Shown piece after piece: positions 17,666-26,600 of a DNA stretch of 64,000 nucleotides; position 1 is the stretch's first letter; each line of letters begins with the position of its first letter. The notes under the pieces are model-generated. The model saw only the letters and a list, made by a program, of their open reading frames with translations. It was not told where the DNA came from and did no database searches. The DNA lies in NCBI GenBank assembly GCA_020060485.1, contig JAGVAB010000141.1, positions 1-64,000 of the forward strand, in the 5' to 3' direction. The position numbers and the translations under genes were made by a program. The stretch comes from Anaerolineales bacterium. GTDB taxonomy: Bacteria > Chloroflexota > Anaerolineae > Anaerolineales > Anaerolineaceae.

Positions 17666-19462
17666 ATGGAACAGAACAAAAACCTGAACCCGACTTCAAA
17701 GATCATCATGCTGGCGCTGGTTACCTTAATCGTGACCGGTTTGGTGTTGAGCGTGGTCTCTCCGGCGGTGCAGATGACCCCCGGGCGGGATTCGGGTATT
17801 TTCCTGTACAGTGGATGGCAGATGCTGGAAGGCAAGACCCTGTACAGCGAGGTATGGGATCACAAGCCACCCTTGATCTTCCATCTTCAAGCATTGGGCT
17901 TATGGCTGGACGGCGGATCTGTGTGGGGTGTGTGGGCGCTGCAATTGACCTTTGTCTTTGCGGCCTTTTTGCTTGCAGCTTTCTTGCTGCTGCAATTCAG
18001 CACCCCGTTTGCGGCTGGATGGGTGGTCATAGGCGGCATCTTCACCCTGTTCCATGTGCTGCATGGCGGCAATTACACCGAGGAGTATGCCTTGCCATTC
18101 CAGTTGGGGGCGGCATTCCTCATTTTCCAGGCGGAACGCAAGGGCTACAACTTCTGGCGCAGTTTTGGACTGGGTCTGCTTCTGGCGGGGGCTTTCCATC
18201 TGCGGCAGAATTTGATCGGAGTGGGGCTGGCGCTTGGAATAGTATTGGTGCTGCGGGCATTATTTTCCCGGAATGCCAAAGGTTTGCTGCCCCTGCTCCC
18301 AATGGCAGCCGGTTTTGGTCTGGTGGCAGGGTTGTGGGTGGTGATCTTTGTCGTTCAGGGTGCCCTGACTGATTACTGGCAGACTGCTTTTGTTTACAAC
18401 TTCTATTATTCCAACCTCGGGTTGCTGGAATATTTGCAGGGCATGCAGGATGCCCTGGCTTTCATCCTGACCGTGCCGGGATTTGTGGCTGGCATGGTTG
18501 CCTGGCTGCTGGTGCTGGTGGCGCTGGTGCTGCATTTTGGAGCAGAGCTGGGCGGCTGGCTGCGCAGACCCTGGCCGGGGTGGGTCGGGCTGGGGCTTGG
18601 CGTCTGTCTGGGATTACTGGCTCTGCTGGGTGAATTGATTTCCCGGGACGGCCTGGGTCTTTTACAGATCAGCATGCTGGCAGCGGGTGCTTTTCTGGCG
18701 CTGGTCTCTGGATTGCATATCAGCGGATGGCTGGCGCACTGGCTTTCCAGCCCGTTGGAGCAACAAAGGCATCGATTTTCTTCCCCGCAGGCGGCTCTTC
18801 TGGCAGCGGTATGCCTGGTGTGGCTGCCTATTGAGGTGCTTTTCATCGGGCTTTCGGCGCGCAATTATGTGCATTATTTCATCAGTCTGGTGCCGGTAAC
18901 GGTGGTCCTGATTGGTTTGATGCAGCAATGGTTGCTTTCTCTGCCCAGGGTTAAGGGCGTTTCTGTCTGGCCGGTGATGCTGGTGCTGCTGCTTGTGATC
19001 GTCTACAGGCCAGGAGAAGCTCTGGTGCGCGAGTTTGGCAAGGCGGGTTCAGACGCGCAAGTAGATGCCGCCGTACAGTATATTCAGGAGAAAACCACGG
19101 CGAAAGAACTGGTGCTGGTGTGGGGTGGCGAGCCGGTGGTGAATTTTCAATCCCGGCGCAGCATGCCCACCCGCTATAACTTCATGTATCCGTTCTATGT
19201 TGCTCATCCGGTAGTAGGCCGCATGTCGGCGGAATTGCTGGAAAGTATTCAGGTCAACCCGCCGGTCTTGATCGTGGATACGATGAACGAGGAACTGCCA
19301 TTCATCCTGCCAAACAAGGATCTCATTGCGTGTGCTGCACCCGGAGCGGGACTGCCGGGCAGCATGCCCGAGGTTTTCGTGCATGTCTGCCAGAATTATG
19401 AATATGTGACAACGGTCGGGCCGGAGGAATGGCGCGTGTACCGGTTGACCAAGAACAGGTGA
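17666..19462 (+). CDS. GT-C-type membrane glycosyltransferase (ArnT/PMT-like), first of six
   Basis: Polytopic membrane protein of 598 aa with roughly 11-12 hydrophobic segments. The first extracytoplasmic loop contains GRDSGIFLYSGWQMLEGKTL followed by EVWDHKPPLIFHL, a signature of the ArnT/PMT_2 group, in which the acidic residue of RDSG is the presumed catalytic base. Such enzymes take sugar from polyprenyl phosphate outside the cytoplasm. The C-terminal soluble part (from about residue 470) has AVQYIQEKTTAKELVLVWGGEP. I chose the ATG at 17666. A glycosyltransferase role is inferred from fold and context. Confidence 0.78.
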   Translation: MEQNKNLNPTSKIIMLALVTLIVTGLVLSVVSPAVQMTPGRDSGIFLYSGWQMLEGKTLYSEVWDHKPPLIFHLQALGLWLDGGSVWGVWALQLTFVFAAFLLAAFLLLQFSTPFAAGWVVIGGIFTLFHVLHGGNYTEEYALPFQLGAAFLIFQAERKGYNFWRSFGLGLLLAGAFHLRQNLIGVGLALGIVLVLRALFSRNAKGLLPLLPMAAGFGLVAGLWVVIFVVQGALTDYWQTAFVYNFYYSNLGLLEYLQGMQDALAFILTVPGFVAGMVAWLLVLVALVLHFGAELGGWLRRPWPGWVGLGLGVCLGLLALLGELISRDGLGLLQISMLAAGAFLALVSGLHISGWLAHWLSSPLEQQRHRFSSPQAALLAAVCLVWLPIEVLFIGLSARNYVHYFISLVPVTVVLIGLMQQWLLSLPRVKGVSVWPVMLVLLLVIVYRPGEALVREFGKAGSDAQVDAAVQYIQEKTTAKELVLVWGGEPVVNFQSRRSMPTRYNFMYPFYVAHPVVGRMSAELLESIQVNPPVLIVDTMNEELPFILPNKDLIACAAPGAGLPGSMPEVFVHVCQNYEYVTTVGPEEWRVYRLTKNR

Positions 19463-19467
19463 GTTGG

Positions 19468-20256
19468 ATGGTTGCACAAGAACGAACTTCGCAGCATACA
19501 GTGGTTATCATTCAGGCCCGCATGGGGTCAAGCCGCTTGCCGGGCAAGGTATTAAAAGAAATTGACGGGCGTCCGATGCTGGACTGGGTGGTGACCCGCG
19601 CCAGACGGGCAGAGACGGTAGATGAGGTGGCAGTTGCCACGACCACGGATGCGGCCGACGACCCGATTGCAGCGTTTTGTGAAGCTCACGAAGTACCAGT
19701 TTACCGCGGCGATGTTTTCGATGTGCTGGACCGTTACTATCAGGCGGCGCTCGCGTTTCAGGCGGACATCGTCGTGCGTCTGACGGCGGACTGCCCGTTG
19801 ATCGACCCGCAGGTGATCGATCTGACCGTGCAGCGCTTTTTACAGACCGGGGCGGACTTCGCCGCCAACCGACTGCCGCCGCCCTTCAAGCGCACTTACC
19901 CGATTGGCCTGGACACGGAAGTGTGCAGCTTTGCCGTTTTGCAACGGGCCTGGCAGGAAGCTGATCTGAAATACCAGCGCGAGCATGTCATGCCGTATCT
20001 GTATGACCAGGAAGGGCGCTTCAAGGTGGAAGTGGTTGACCACATGGAAGACCAGGGCGCACAGCGTTGGACGGTGGATACCCTGCAAGACCTGGAATTT
20101 GTGCGTCAGGTGGCGGTCCGTTTTGATGGACGGGATGATTTCGGCTGGCTGGATGTGCTGGCTTTGCTGGAGAAAGAACCCGCTTTGCAGGCGATCAATG
20201 CCGAGATCCATCACAAGACGATGGTAGATGTGGATGAACGGAACGGGAAGAAATAG
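19468..20256 (+). CDS. SpsF-like cytidylyltransferase-family protein
   Basis: Predicted nucleotidyltransferase of 262 aa. The N-terminal IIQARMGSSRLPGKVLKEI motif (about residues 13-31), followed by ATTTDAADDPI and VRLTADCPLIDPQVID, is that of the SpsF group, a cousin of CMP-sugar synthetases found in spore-coat and nonulosonate clusters. The C-terminal HMEDQGAQRWTVDTLQDLEFVR is also typical. It starts 6 bp after the membrane protein gene. With NeuB at 15448 it probably activates the first nonulosonate or a related sugar, but SpsF proteins are poorly characterised and no direct reaction is claimed. Confidence 0.82.
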   Translation: MVAQERTSQHTVVIIQARMGSSRLPGKVLKEIDGRPMLDWVVTRARRAETVDEVAVATTTDAADDPIAAFCEAHEVPVYRGDVFDVLDRYYQAALAFQADIVVRLTADCPLIDPQVIDLTVQRFLQTGADFAANRLPPPFKRTYPIGLDTEVCSFAVLQRAWQEADLKYQREHVMPYLYDQEGRFKVEVVDHMEDQGAQRWTVDTLQDLEFVRQVAVRFDGRDDFGWLDVLALLEKEPALQAINAEIHHKTMVDVDERNGKK

Positions 20257-20276
20257 AGTCATTGAAAGACATGAAT

Positions 20277-20367
20277 CGCACCCTGATCATGTCGAAGGGT
20301 GCGGCGGAGAGAAACCTTCACGTGGCGGAGATTGCCACGCCCGGATTTCATCCTTGCTTGCAATGAC
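20277..20367. repeat. Composite palindromic intergenic repeat, copy 1
   Basis: Core hairpin CGCACCCT (20277-20284) / AGGGTGCG (20296-20303) with the 11-nt loop GATCATGTCGA, followed by GAGATTGC (20328-20335) and CTTGCAATGAC (20357-20367), an imperfect outer inverted pair. The same core, with an 11-nt loop, recurs at 39807 and 42266. Confidence 0.75.
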
Positions 20368-20382
20368 ATTAGAAGAGGAAGA

Positions 20383-21324
20383 ATGACATTATTAACCCTG
20401 TTTACAGCACCCAAACCCTTTACGGACCCTTTCATTGCCACCTTGCAGCGCAATGCGATCGAGTCATGGACGCATCTCGGTGCCGAAGTTGAGGTGATCC
20501 TGATTGGTGATGAACCGGGGATGGCTGAAGCGGCGCAGGAATTTGGCATCAGGCACCTGCCGGAAGTGACCTGTAATGCGATGGGTACGCCGCTGGTCAG
20601 TTCCATATTTGATCTTGCCCGCCGGAACAGTGATTCTGCGCTGCTGGTGTACGTCAATGCGGATATTCTCTTTATGCCGGATATGATCGAAGCTGCGCAC
20701 CGGGTAAACGAGCAGCCACAGAAATTTCTAATCGTTGGCCAGCGCTGGGACCTGGACGTGACCGAGCGGCTGGATTATTCCGATGGGTGGGAGGAGCGGC
20801 TACGATTGCGCATAGCCAAAGAAGGCCGGCTACATCCGCGCGGCGGCAGTGACTACTTCATCTTTCCGCGGGATTGCTTTGCAGCCATGCCGGATTTTGC
20901 CATCGGGCGCGCCGGTTGGGATAACTGGATGTTTTATGAAGCCCGCCGCCAGGGTTGGGCGCTGATTGATGCCACCCACGCCATTCAGATCGTGCACCAG
21001 AATCACGATTACCGCCATTTGCCAAAAGGACAGCCGCATTACCGTTTGCCAGAGACGCAGGAGAACATCCGCCTGGCAGGTGGCAAGCGGGCGATCTTTA
21101 ACCTGCTGGACGCTGACCGTACCTTGCTGGATGGGCGCATCCAGCCCATGCCGCGCAGCGCAGAGAAGTTCTGGCGGGAAGCGGAGATCTTCCCGCTGGT
21201 GAAGCTTCATTCGCACTTTTTGGGGCAGGTTTTCTTCGCTGTGTTCCATCCGGTTTTGGCGTTCAAAGAGATCAAGGTCTGGCTGGTGCAGGCGTTCAAG
21301 GGCAGCCGGAAAAACAGGGAGTAA
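20383..21324 (+). CDS. GT-A-type glycosyltransferase-like protein
   Basis: Predicted cytoplasmic protein of 313 aa with a GT-A-like fold. TLFTAPKPFTDPF begins the nucleotide-binding half, and LVYVNADILFMPDM carries a D-x-D-like metal site (NAD, about residues 90-93). SDYFIFPRDCFAAMPDFAIGRAGWDNWM contains the acidic residues expected for acceptor binding. I chose the ATG at 20383 because AGAGGAAG lies just upstream; the longer reading would run through the repeat at 20277. It belongs to a family common in bacterial surface-glycan clusters. Donor and acceptor unknown. Confidence 0.65.
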   Translation: MTLLTLFTAPKPFTDPFIATLQRNAIESWTHLGAEVEVILIGDEPGMAEAAQEFGIRHLPEVTCNAMGTPLVSSIFDLARRNSDSALLVYVNADILFMPDMIEAAHRVNEQPQKFLIVGQRWDLDVTERLDYSDGWEERLRLRIAKEGRLHPRGGSDYFIFPRDCFAAMPDFAIGRAGWDNWMFYEARRQGWALIDATHAIQIVHQNHDYRHLPKGQPHYRLPETQENIRLAGGKRAIFNLLDADRTLLDGRIQPMPRSAEKFWREAEIFPLVKLHSHFLGQVFFAVFHPVLAFKEIKVWLVQAFKGSRKNRE

Positions 21325-21328
21325 AAAT

Positions 21329-22285
21329 ATGCGCGTTGGACAAAACCCCGCAAAATTTGTGAAAAATGTGGCCCAGCCGGAACGCATTACGGTGGCGGTG
21401 TTGAACTATATCCCCTTCCTGAGCGGTTTCTATGCCGAGATGCTGGACGTATTGGATACCAGCCTGAGCAGTTTGCGGGAAAGCGCCGACCTGCCGTTTG
21501 ACCTGCTGGTCTTTGACAATGGCAGTTGTGCCGAGGCGCGCCAGTATCTGCTGGATGAGCAAGAGGCCGGGCGCATCCAGTTTTTGCTGCTGGCGGACAA
21601 GAACCTGGGCAAAGGCGGCGCATGGAACATGATCCTGAGCGGCGCACCGGGTGAGATCATCGTCTATGCTGACAATGATGTGTTGTATTATCCTGGTTGG
21701 CTGTCACAATCCTTGAAGCTGCTGGAGACCTTCCCCAAAGCCGGTATGGTTACGGCCCGGCCTTTCCGCACCCGGCCAGAAGTTTACAGCCAGACCGTGG
21801 CCTGGGGTGAGGCACAGGCCGGGGTTGAGATTGCCAGAGGTAACTTCATCCCTTATGATGTTTTCCAGGAATTTGATTTGAGCCTGGGACAGAGCGAGGA
21901 AGATATCCGCCAGCATTATGACACCAGCCAGGATGTGCGCCTGACCTTTCAGGGGGTGGAGGCGCTGGCAGGTGCTTCCCACTGGCAGTTCATGGCGTAT
22001 AAAAAAGTGCTGCAGGGCTTTCTGCCTTTCAGCATGGAGCGCCCGATGGGGCAGGTCAAGCAACTGGATGAGCGCATGAATCAGGAAGGCTATCTGCGTT
22101 TGATGCCCACCCGGCCGTATGTGATGAACATCAGCAATACCCTGCGCAATTTGCCAGGGGCGGGCAAGACGCACAAGGCCGGCCAGGTTGTGGAAAAGAA
22201 ACGCCCGCTGCTGGATTTGCCGCCAGTCAAGCGCAGCCTGTTATTCTTTTACAACAAAATCTTTCATTGGTATTATGATCGATAG
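21329..22285 (+). CDS. Glycosyltransferase family 2-like protein
   Basis: Predicted GT-A glycosyltransferase of 318 aa. The N-terminal region RITVAVLNYIPFLSGF, then LLVFDNGSC, KNLGKGGAWN and IIVYADNDVLYYPGW (metal-binding D-x-D as ADND, about residues 112-115) follow the GT2 plan. The start has GGGAG 7 nt upstream and follows the preceding stop by only 4 bp, so the two genes are coupled. The C-terminal 100 residues (with GVEALAGASHWQF) are specific to this subgroup. Substrate unknown. Confidence 0.8.
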   Translation: MRVGQNPAKFVKNVAQPERITVAVLNYIPFLSGFYAEMLDVLDTSLSSLRESADLPFDLLVFDNGSCAEARQYLLDEQEAGRIQFLLLADKNLGKGGAWNMILSGAPGEIIVYADNDVLYYPGWLSQSLKLLETFPKAGMVTARPFRTRPEVYSQTVAWGEAQAGVEIARGNFIPYDVFQEFDLSLGQSEEDIRQHYDTSQDVRLTFQGVEALAGASHWQFMAYKKVLQGFLPFSMERPMGQVKQLDERMNQEGYLRLMPTRPYVMNISNTLRNLPGAGKTHKAGQVVEKKRPLLDLPPVKRSLLFFYNKIFHWYYDR

Positions 22286-22332
22286 ACCGGGTGTTTGACA
22301 GAAATGGTACAAGAGAGGATGACAGATTTTTC

Positions 22333-23778
22333 ATGACGAAAAGACGCGTTTTCATCAGCGCCGATCACGGCCTGGCGATCGTTTATTTCTTGCAGAGCGA
22401 TGTGGTGCCGGCCATGCTGGCCGCAGGCGTGGAAGTGGTGCTGTTGACGGATGATGGCTTAAAGGAACAGATTGAGGCACGCTTTGGCCAGCCGGGGTTG
22501 ATCGTGGAAGGGCTGCGCCTGGAGAAAGCCAAAAAATATTATGAGACCGTTTCACCCACAGCCCAGTGGTGGCTGCATTTTCTGCGGCGGGTGGGTGGCT
22601 CGAAACGGATCAACGTTGAGGCGATGGACAGCAATATCTATCAGGTGGAATATGAGGCGACAGGCAAGCGCAAACTGGTGATGCCGTTCATGAAGCTGTT
22701 GGTGTGGTTGATGCGCCGATCAAAAGCCTTGCGGCAATTTGTTGTGCGCCAGCAAATGCGTTTTACGCCTGATCTGTATGGCGATTTGTTCGAGAAGTAT
22801 CAGCCAGAACTGGTGGTCGCCAGTACGGCTGGATGGCGTTATGACCGTTACCTGCTGCGCCAGGCGGCACAGTTGGGCGTGCCTACTGCGGCAGTCATTG
22901 TGGGATGGGATAATTCCAGCAGTTATACTTTGCCCGGTGCGCCGATGGATTGGGTCAATTGCTGGTCTGAACTGCAAAAAGAAGAACTGGTTCTGGGTTC
23001 CGATTGGGATGCGCAGCGGGTGCATGTGGGCGGTATCCCCTCTTATGACGGTTACTTCCGCAAGGATTGGTTGATGACCCGTGAGGAATATTTCGCCCTG
23101 CACAAGCTCGACCTGCAGCGCAAGCTGATTGGCTATGCCAGCAGCTTCATCACTTTTTCTCCCAATTATCAGAATGTGGAAGCTCTGGCTGAGCTGGTGG
23201 CCGAAGATGAACTGGCTGAACCCTGCCAACTGCTCATCCGCTTGCACCCCAACCATTTCATGGAGGATGCGTTGTATGCCGGGGAACGCGAGAAGATCCG
23301 TGAGCTGGCTGCCCGCCTGGAGCATGTGCACCTGGTAGAACCGGTGCCGTTGGGCGGAGAGCTGGGCTATTATTCCGGGGAGGACATGCCCGAAAAAACT
23401 TCCATGATGGCCTACTCGGATGTGTTCACCACCGTGTATTCAACGATGGTGGTGGAGGCGGCAGTGCACGAGCAGCCCATTGTCAGCGTGTGTATTGATG
23501 CTCCGGGCGGATGGAATACCCCCGGCAAGTTCTCGCTGGCCCTGTCCGAGATTGGCAACTGGCCGACTCATTTGCGTTTTCGCCAGGCAGAGGCCGGTCA
23601 GGTGGCGATGGACAAAGCACAACTCAAGGCGGCCTTGAACCGCTATCTGGAAGAGCCGCATGCCGATCAGGCAGCGCGCCAGCAATTTGTGCGTGACGAA
23701 GTGACCTTCACCGATGCCAGTGCGGGCAAACGCACTGCGAAATTCTTGTTATCGGTGATGGGCAAGAAGGAAGTGTAG
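22333..23778 (+). CDS. Putative GT-B glycosyltransferase of a surface-glycan cluster
   Basis: Protein of 481 aa that I cannot place in a named family with certainty. The C-terminal half carries LLIRLHPNHFMED and AYSDVFTTVYSTMVVEAAV followed by QPIVSVC, the layout of capsule-synthesis or CDP-glycerol-transferase-like GT-B enzymes. The N-terminal half begins RRVFISADHGLAIVYFLQS, resembling the first beta-strand and helix of a Rossmann domain. I start it at the ATG at 22333; an upstream in-frame GTG adds 14 unlikely residues. Position in the operon supports a role in glycan assembly. Confidence 0.6.
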   Translation: MTKRRVFISADHGLAIVYFLQSDVVPAMLAAGVEVVLLTDDGLKEQIEARFGQPGLIVEGLRLEKAKKYYETVSPTAQWWLHFLRRVGGSKRINVEAMDSNIYQVEYEATGKRKLVMPFMKLLVWLMRRSKALRQFVVRQQMRFTPDLYGDLFEKYQPELVVASTAGWRYDRYLLRQAAQLGVPTAAVIVGWDNSSSYTLPGAPMDWVNCWSELQKEELVLGSDWDAQRVHVGGIPSYDGYFRKDWLMTREEYFALHKLDLQRKLIGYASSFITFSPNYQNVEALAELVAEDELAEPCQLLIRLHPNHFMEDALYAGEREKIRELAARLEHVHLVEPVPLGGELGYYSGEDMPEKTSMMAYSDVFTTVYSTMVVEAAVHEQPIVSVCIDAPGGWNTPGKFSLALSEIGNWPTHLRFRQAEAGQVAMDKAQLKAALNRYLEEPHADQAARQQFVRDEVTFTDASAGKRTAKFLLSVMGKKEV

Positions 23779-23787
23779 AGAAAAGAA

Positions 23788-23819
23788 ACTGTAGTAACCA
23801 CTTCAGTCGTTACTACAGT
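23788..23819. repeat. Palindromic intergenic repeat (TTCAGTCGTT family)
   Basis: Perfect 11-bp inverted repeat ACTGTAGTAAC (23788-23798) / GTTACTACAGT (23809-23819) around a 10-nt loop. The core CTTCAGTCGTT recurs at about 58500. It lies between two co-directional glycan genes. Confidence 0.75.
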
Positions 23820-23846
23820 GAGGTTGAATTATTTTGGAGAGCAAAG

Positions 23847-24833
23847 ATGAAATTCCTCATTGCGGGATTTGGATCGATTGGACGACGGCATTTGCGCAAC
23901 CTGCTGGCACTGGGCCAGGAGGATATTGTCTTGTACCGTACACACCAAAGTACACTGGAAGATGATGAAATTGCGCACTTTCCGGTAGAGACAGACTTGC
24001 AAAAAGCGCTTGATCACCAGCCGGATGGGGTGATCATTGCCAATCCTACAGCGTTGCATCTGGATGTGGCCATTCCGGCTGCACAGGCGGGCTGTCACAT
24101 ATTAATGGAGAAGCCCATCTCGCACACTATGGAAGATGTTCCCGCGCTGGAAAAGGCCTTGCAGCAGGGCGGCGGCAGCCTGCTGATGGGGTACCAGTTC
24201 CGCTTTCATCCCGGTTTGCGGCAGGCAAAGCAACTGCTTGAGAATGGCGCAATTGGCGATCTGGTTTCTGTGCGTTCTCATTGGGGCGAGTATCTGCCCG
24301 ATTGGCATCCCTGGGAGGATTACCGCCAGAGCTACAGCGCCCGCAAGGAACTGGGCGGCGGGGTGGTGCGCACCCTGTGCCATCCACTGGACTACCTGCG
24401 TTGGCTGGTGGGTGAAGTTGAGTCGGTGTGGGCTTTCAGCGGCAATCTGGGCGGCCTGGGCATCCATGTGGAGGATGTAGCCGAGATTGGCTTACAGTTT
24501 GATCGCGGGGTTTTGGGCAGCGTGCATCTGGACTTCCTGCAGCGGCCTGCTACGCATACCCTGGAGATGATCGGCAACCAAGGCACCTTGCGCTGGGACA
24601 ACGCGGATGGCGGGGTGCGCCTGTATCGGGCTGCCCGCGAAGCCTGGGAGACCTTCCCTGCCCCGGAAGAATTTGAACGCAATCATCTCTTTTTGGCAGA
24701 GATGGAGAATTTCATCCAGATGATCGAAGGTAAGGCGCAGCCGGTATGTTCACTGGAGGACGGTAAGCGCGCCATGGAACTTGTCGTGGCAGTGTGCCAG
24801 TCGTCCTTGTATCATCACTGGGTGGAGTTTTAG
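23847..24833 (+). CDS. Gfo/Idh/MocA-family NAD(P)-dependent oxidoreductase
   Basis: Predicted sugar dehydrogenase or reductase of 328 aa. The N-terminus has FLIAGFGSIGRRHLRNL (nucleotide-binding G-x-G-x-x-G, residues 6-11), and the family motif EKPIS occurs near residue 90. GGGVVRTLCHPLDYLRWLVG contains the conserved Asp-rich active-site segment, with His in the usual catalytic neighbourhood. A clear TTTGGAGAGC site precedes the ATG. It may oxidise or isomerise a nucleotide sugar for the cluster; the substrate cannot be told from sequence. Confidence 0.85.
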   Translation: MKFLIAGFGSIGRRHLRNLLALGQEDIVLYRTHQSTLEDDEIAHFPVETDLQKALDHQPDGVIIANPTALHLDVAIPAAQAGCHILMEKPISHTMEDVPALEKALQQGGGSLLMGYQFRFHPGLRQAKQLLENGAIGDLVSVRSHWGEYLPDWHPWEDYRQSYSARKELGGGVVRTLCHPLDYLRWLVGEVESVWAFSGNLGGLGIHVEDVAEIGLQFDRGVLGSVHLDFLQRPATHTLEMIGNQGTLRWDNADGGVRLYRAAREAWETFPAPEEFERNHLFLAEMENFIQMIEGKAQPVCSLEDGKRAMELVVAVCQSSLYHHWVEF

Positions 24834-24847
24834 GCCGGAGTGTGGGC

Positions 24848-26584
24848 ATGAAAAAAATAATCAAATCCTTGTCCAGAGCTTCTCTCTTGTGGGTGATCCT
24901 GTACTTCACGGTCATGACGGTGGTCATGACCTGGCCGCTGGTAACTCGCATGGGCGATTCGATGGTGGGGCTGGTGGGGGACAACATCTATTTTGTGTGG
25001 ATGATTGGCTGGTTCAAGAAAGCCTTGTTTGACCTGGGGGTCAATCCTTTCAATATCTGGTTCCTGAACTATCCGGAAGGCTGGAGTTTGGCCTATACCG
25101 AGATCACCCAGGCCAATCTGGCGATTGCCATGCCGTTTTACTTCATTGGCGGCGAGGTGTTTGCCTACAACATGGCGATGATCTTTACCTTTGTGCTGTC
25201 CGGCCTGGGCATGTATTTGTGGGTCAGGCAGCTCAGCGGGCGCTGGGACGCCGCCCTGCTGGCCGGGACAGTGTACGCCTTCATCCCTTATCACTTTGCC
25301 CACTTCCGCATCGGGCATCTCAACCTGTCGGGCATGCAGTGGTTTCCTTTCTATTTCATGGGTTTGTGGGATCTGCTCAAGCGCCAGGATTGGTCGTGGA
25401 AACCGGTGCTGCTGGGCGGTATTGCCCTGGGCCTGATCGCCAACACCTCACAATATTATTTCTATATGACGGCGCTGGTAAGCGTTTTTCTGGTGGTGAT
25501 CTATTTGCTGAAAGAAAGAGAACGACTTAAGGATTGGGCGTTCTGGAAACGGCTGCTGGCGATGGGGCTGGTGGCCCTGCCGCTGGTGGTGTTTGCCGTC
25601 TTTCCATACGTTTCCTTGCTGAACGAAGGCGGCCTGACGGATCGCAGCATGGGCATTGTGCGCAAGTATTCGGCCAGCCCGCTGGACTTTCTGTTGCCTT
25701 CCACCGATCATTTCCTGTGGGGGGAATGGGTGTGGCGTAATTTCAACCGCGATCTGTGGATCGAAGCCACGCTGTATGTGGGGGCGGTCTCAGGTGTGCT
25801 GGCTGTGCTGGCCTGGTTGAAGCGCAAGGAGTTGAAACAGGAAGGCTTGCTGCGACTGCTGTTGTGGGGCACGCTGTTCTCGATCATTCTGGCGATGGGC
25901 ACTGACCTGCACTGGAATGAAAATCCGGTGGAGCTTGCCCTGCCAGCAGGCTTGGCTGCCCGTCTGGGGAGGGAGAGCCTGCCGCTTGTCCTGCCGGGGT
26001 ATTTTCTGTTCCTGTATTTTCCAATGTATGCCAAACTGCGGGCGTTGATGCGTTTTGGCGTGTTCGCCCTGGTTTTTGTCAGCACTGCGGCCGGCCTGGG
26101 GAGCGCCTGGCTGCTGGAGAAACTGCCGGAGAAACGCCGTCTGGCGGTATGGGTCTTGCTGCTGGTGCTGGTCTTTGTCGATCTCTATCCCGGCCCGTAC
26201 CAGGACTTTTCCCAGGTGGAGCCGCGTCCGGCAGATGCCTGGCTGGCAGCCCAGCCCGGAGATGGCGCCTGGGCGCAGTTTCCGTTTGAATTACAGGAAG
26301 ACCAGGAACATATCTACGGGCAACTGATCAATGGCAAGCCCTTTCTGGGCGGATTTTTCAATGCTTTTCCCCCCAGGCAGTACCGTGAGATCATGCCGGT
26401 GATGGAGACCTTTCCTTCGGCGGAAAGCGTGGCATTGTTAAAATCATTGGATATGACCTATGTACTGGTCAACCGCACGTATTACGACGATATCGAAGGT
26501 CTGCGCCGGGCCTGTGAAGAACTGGGCCTGGTATTGCTGACCGAAGCGGGAGACGACCTGATCTATGGCTTTGGCAGCCGGTAA
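24848..26584 (+). CDS. GT-C-type polytopic membrane protein, second of six
   Basis: Membrane protein of 578 aa with about 11 hydrophobic segments and a soluble C-terminus. The first large loop holds TWPLVTRMGDSMVGLVGDNIYF, whose Asp/Glu-rich character is common in GT-C proteins, and NYPEGWSLAYTEITQANLA. YAFIPYHFAHFRIGHLNLSG is a conserved aromatic loop of an uncharacterised membrane glycosyltransferase group. I use the ATG at 24848; the upstream in-frame start would lie inside the previous gene. A role in adding sugar on the outer membrane face is inferred. Confidence 0.65.
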   Translation: MKKIIKSLSRASLLWVILYFTVMTVVMTWPLVTRMGDSMVGLVGDNIYFVWMIGWFKKALFDLGVNPFNIWFLNYPEGWSLAYTEITQANLAIAMPFYFIGGEVFAYNMAMIFTFVLSGLGMYLWVRQLSGRWDAALLAGTVYAFIPYHFAHFRIGHLNLSGMQWFPFYFMGLWDLLKRQDWSWKPVLLGGIALGLIANTSQYYFYMTALVSVFLVVIYLLKERERLKDWAFWKRLLAMGLVALPLVVFAVFPYVSLLNEGGLTDRSMGIVRKYSASPLDFLLPSTDHFLWGEWVWRNFNRDLWIEATLYVGAVSGVLAVLAWLKRKELKQEGLLRLLLWGTLFSIILAMGTDLHWNENPVELALPAGLAARLGRESLPLVLPGYFLFLYFPMYAKLRALMRFGVFALVFVSTAAGLGSAWLLEKLPEKRRLAVWVLLLVLVFVDLYPGPYQDFSQVEPRPADAWLAAQPGDGAWAQFPFELQEDQEHIYGQLINGKPFLGGFFNAFPPRQYREIMPVMETFPSAESVALLKSLDMTYVLVNRTYYDDIEGLRRACEELGLVLLTEAGDDLIYGFGSR

Positions 26585-26600
26585 AGGATAAGGATATACC

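Noticed and set aside
20299..20382. Longer N-terminus for the glycosyltransferase at 20383
   Set aside because: It reads through the repeat element at 20277-20367; the ATG at 20383 has AGAGGAAG just before it.
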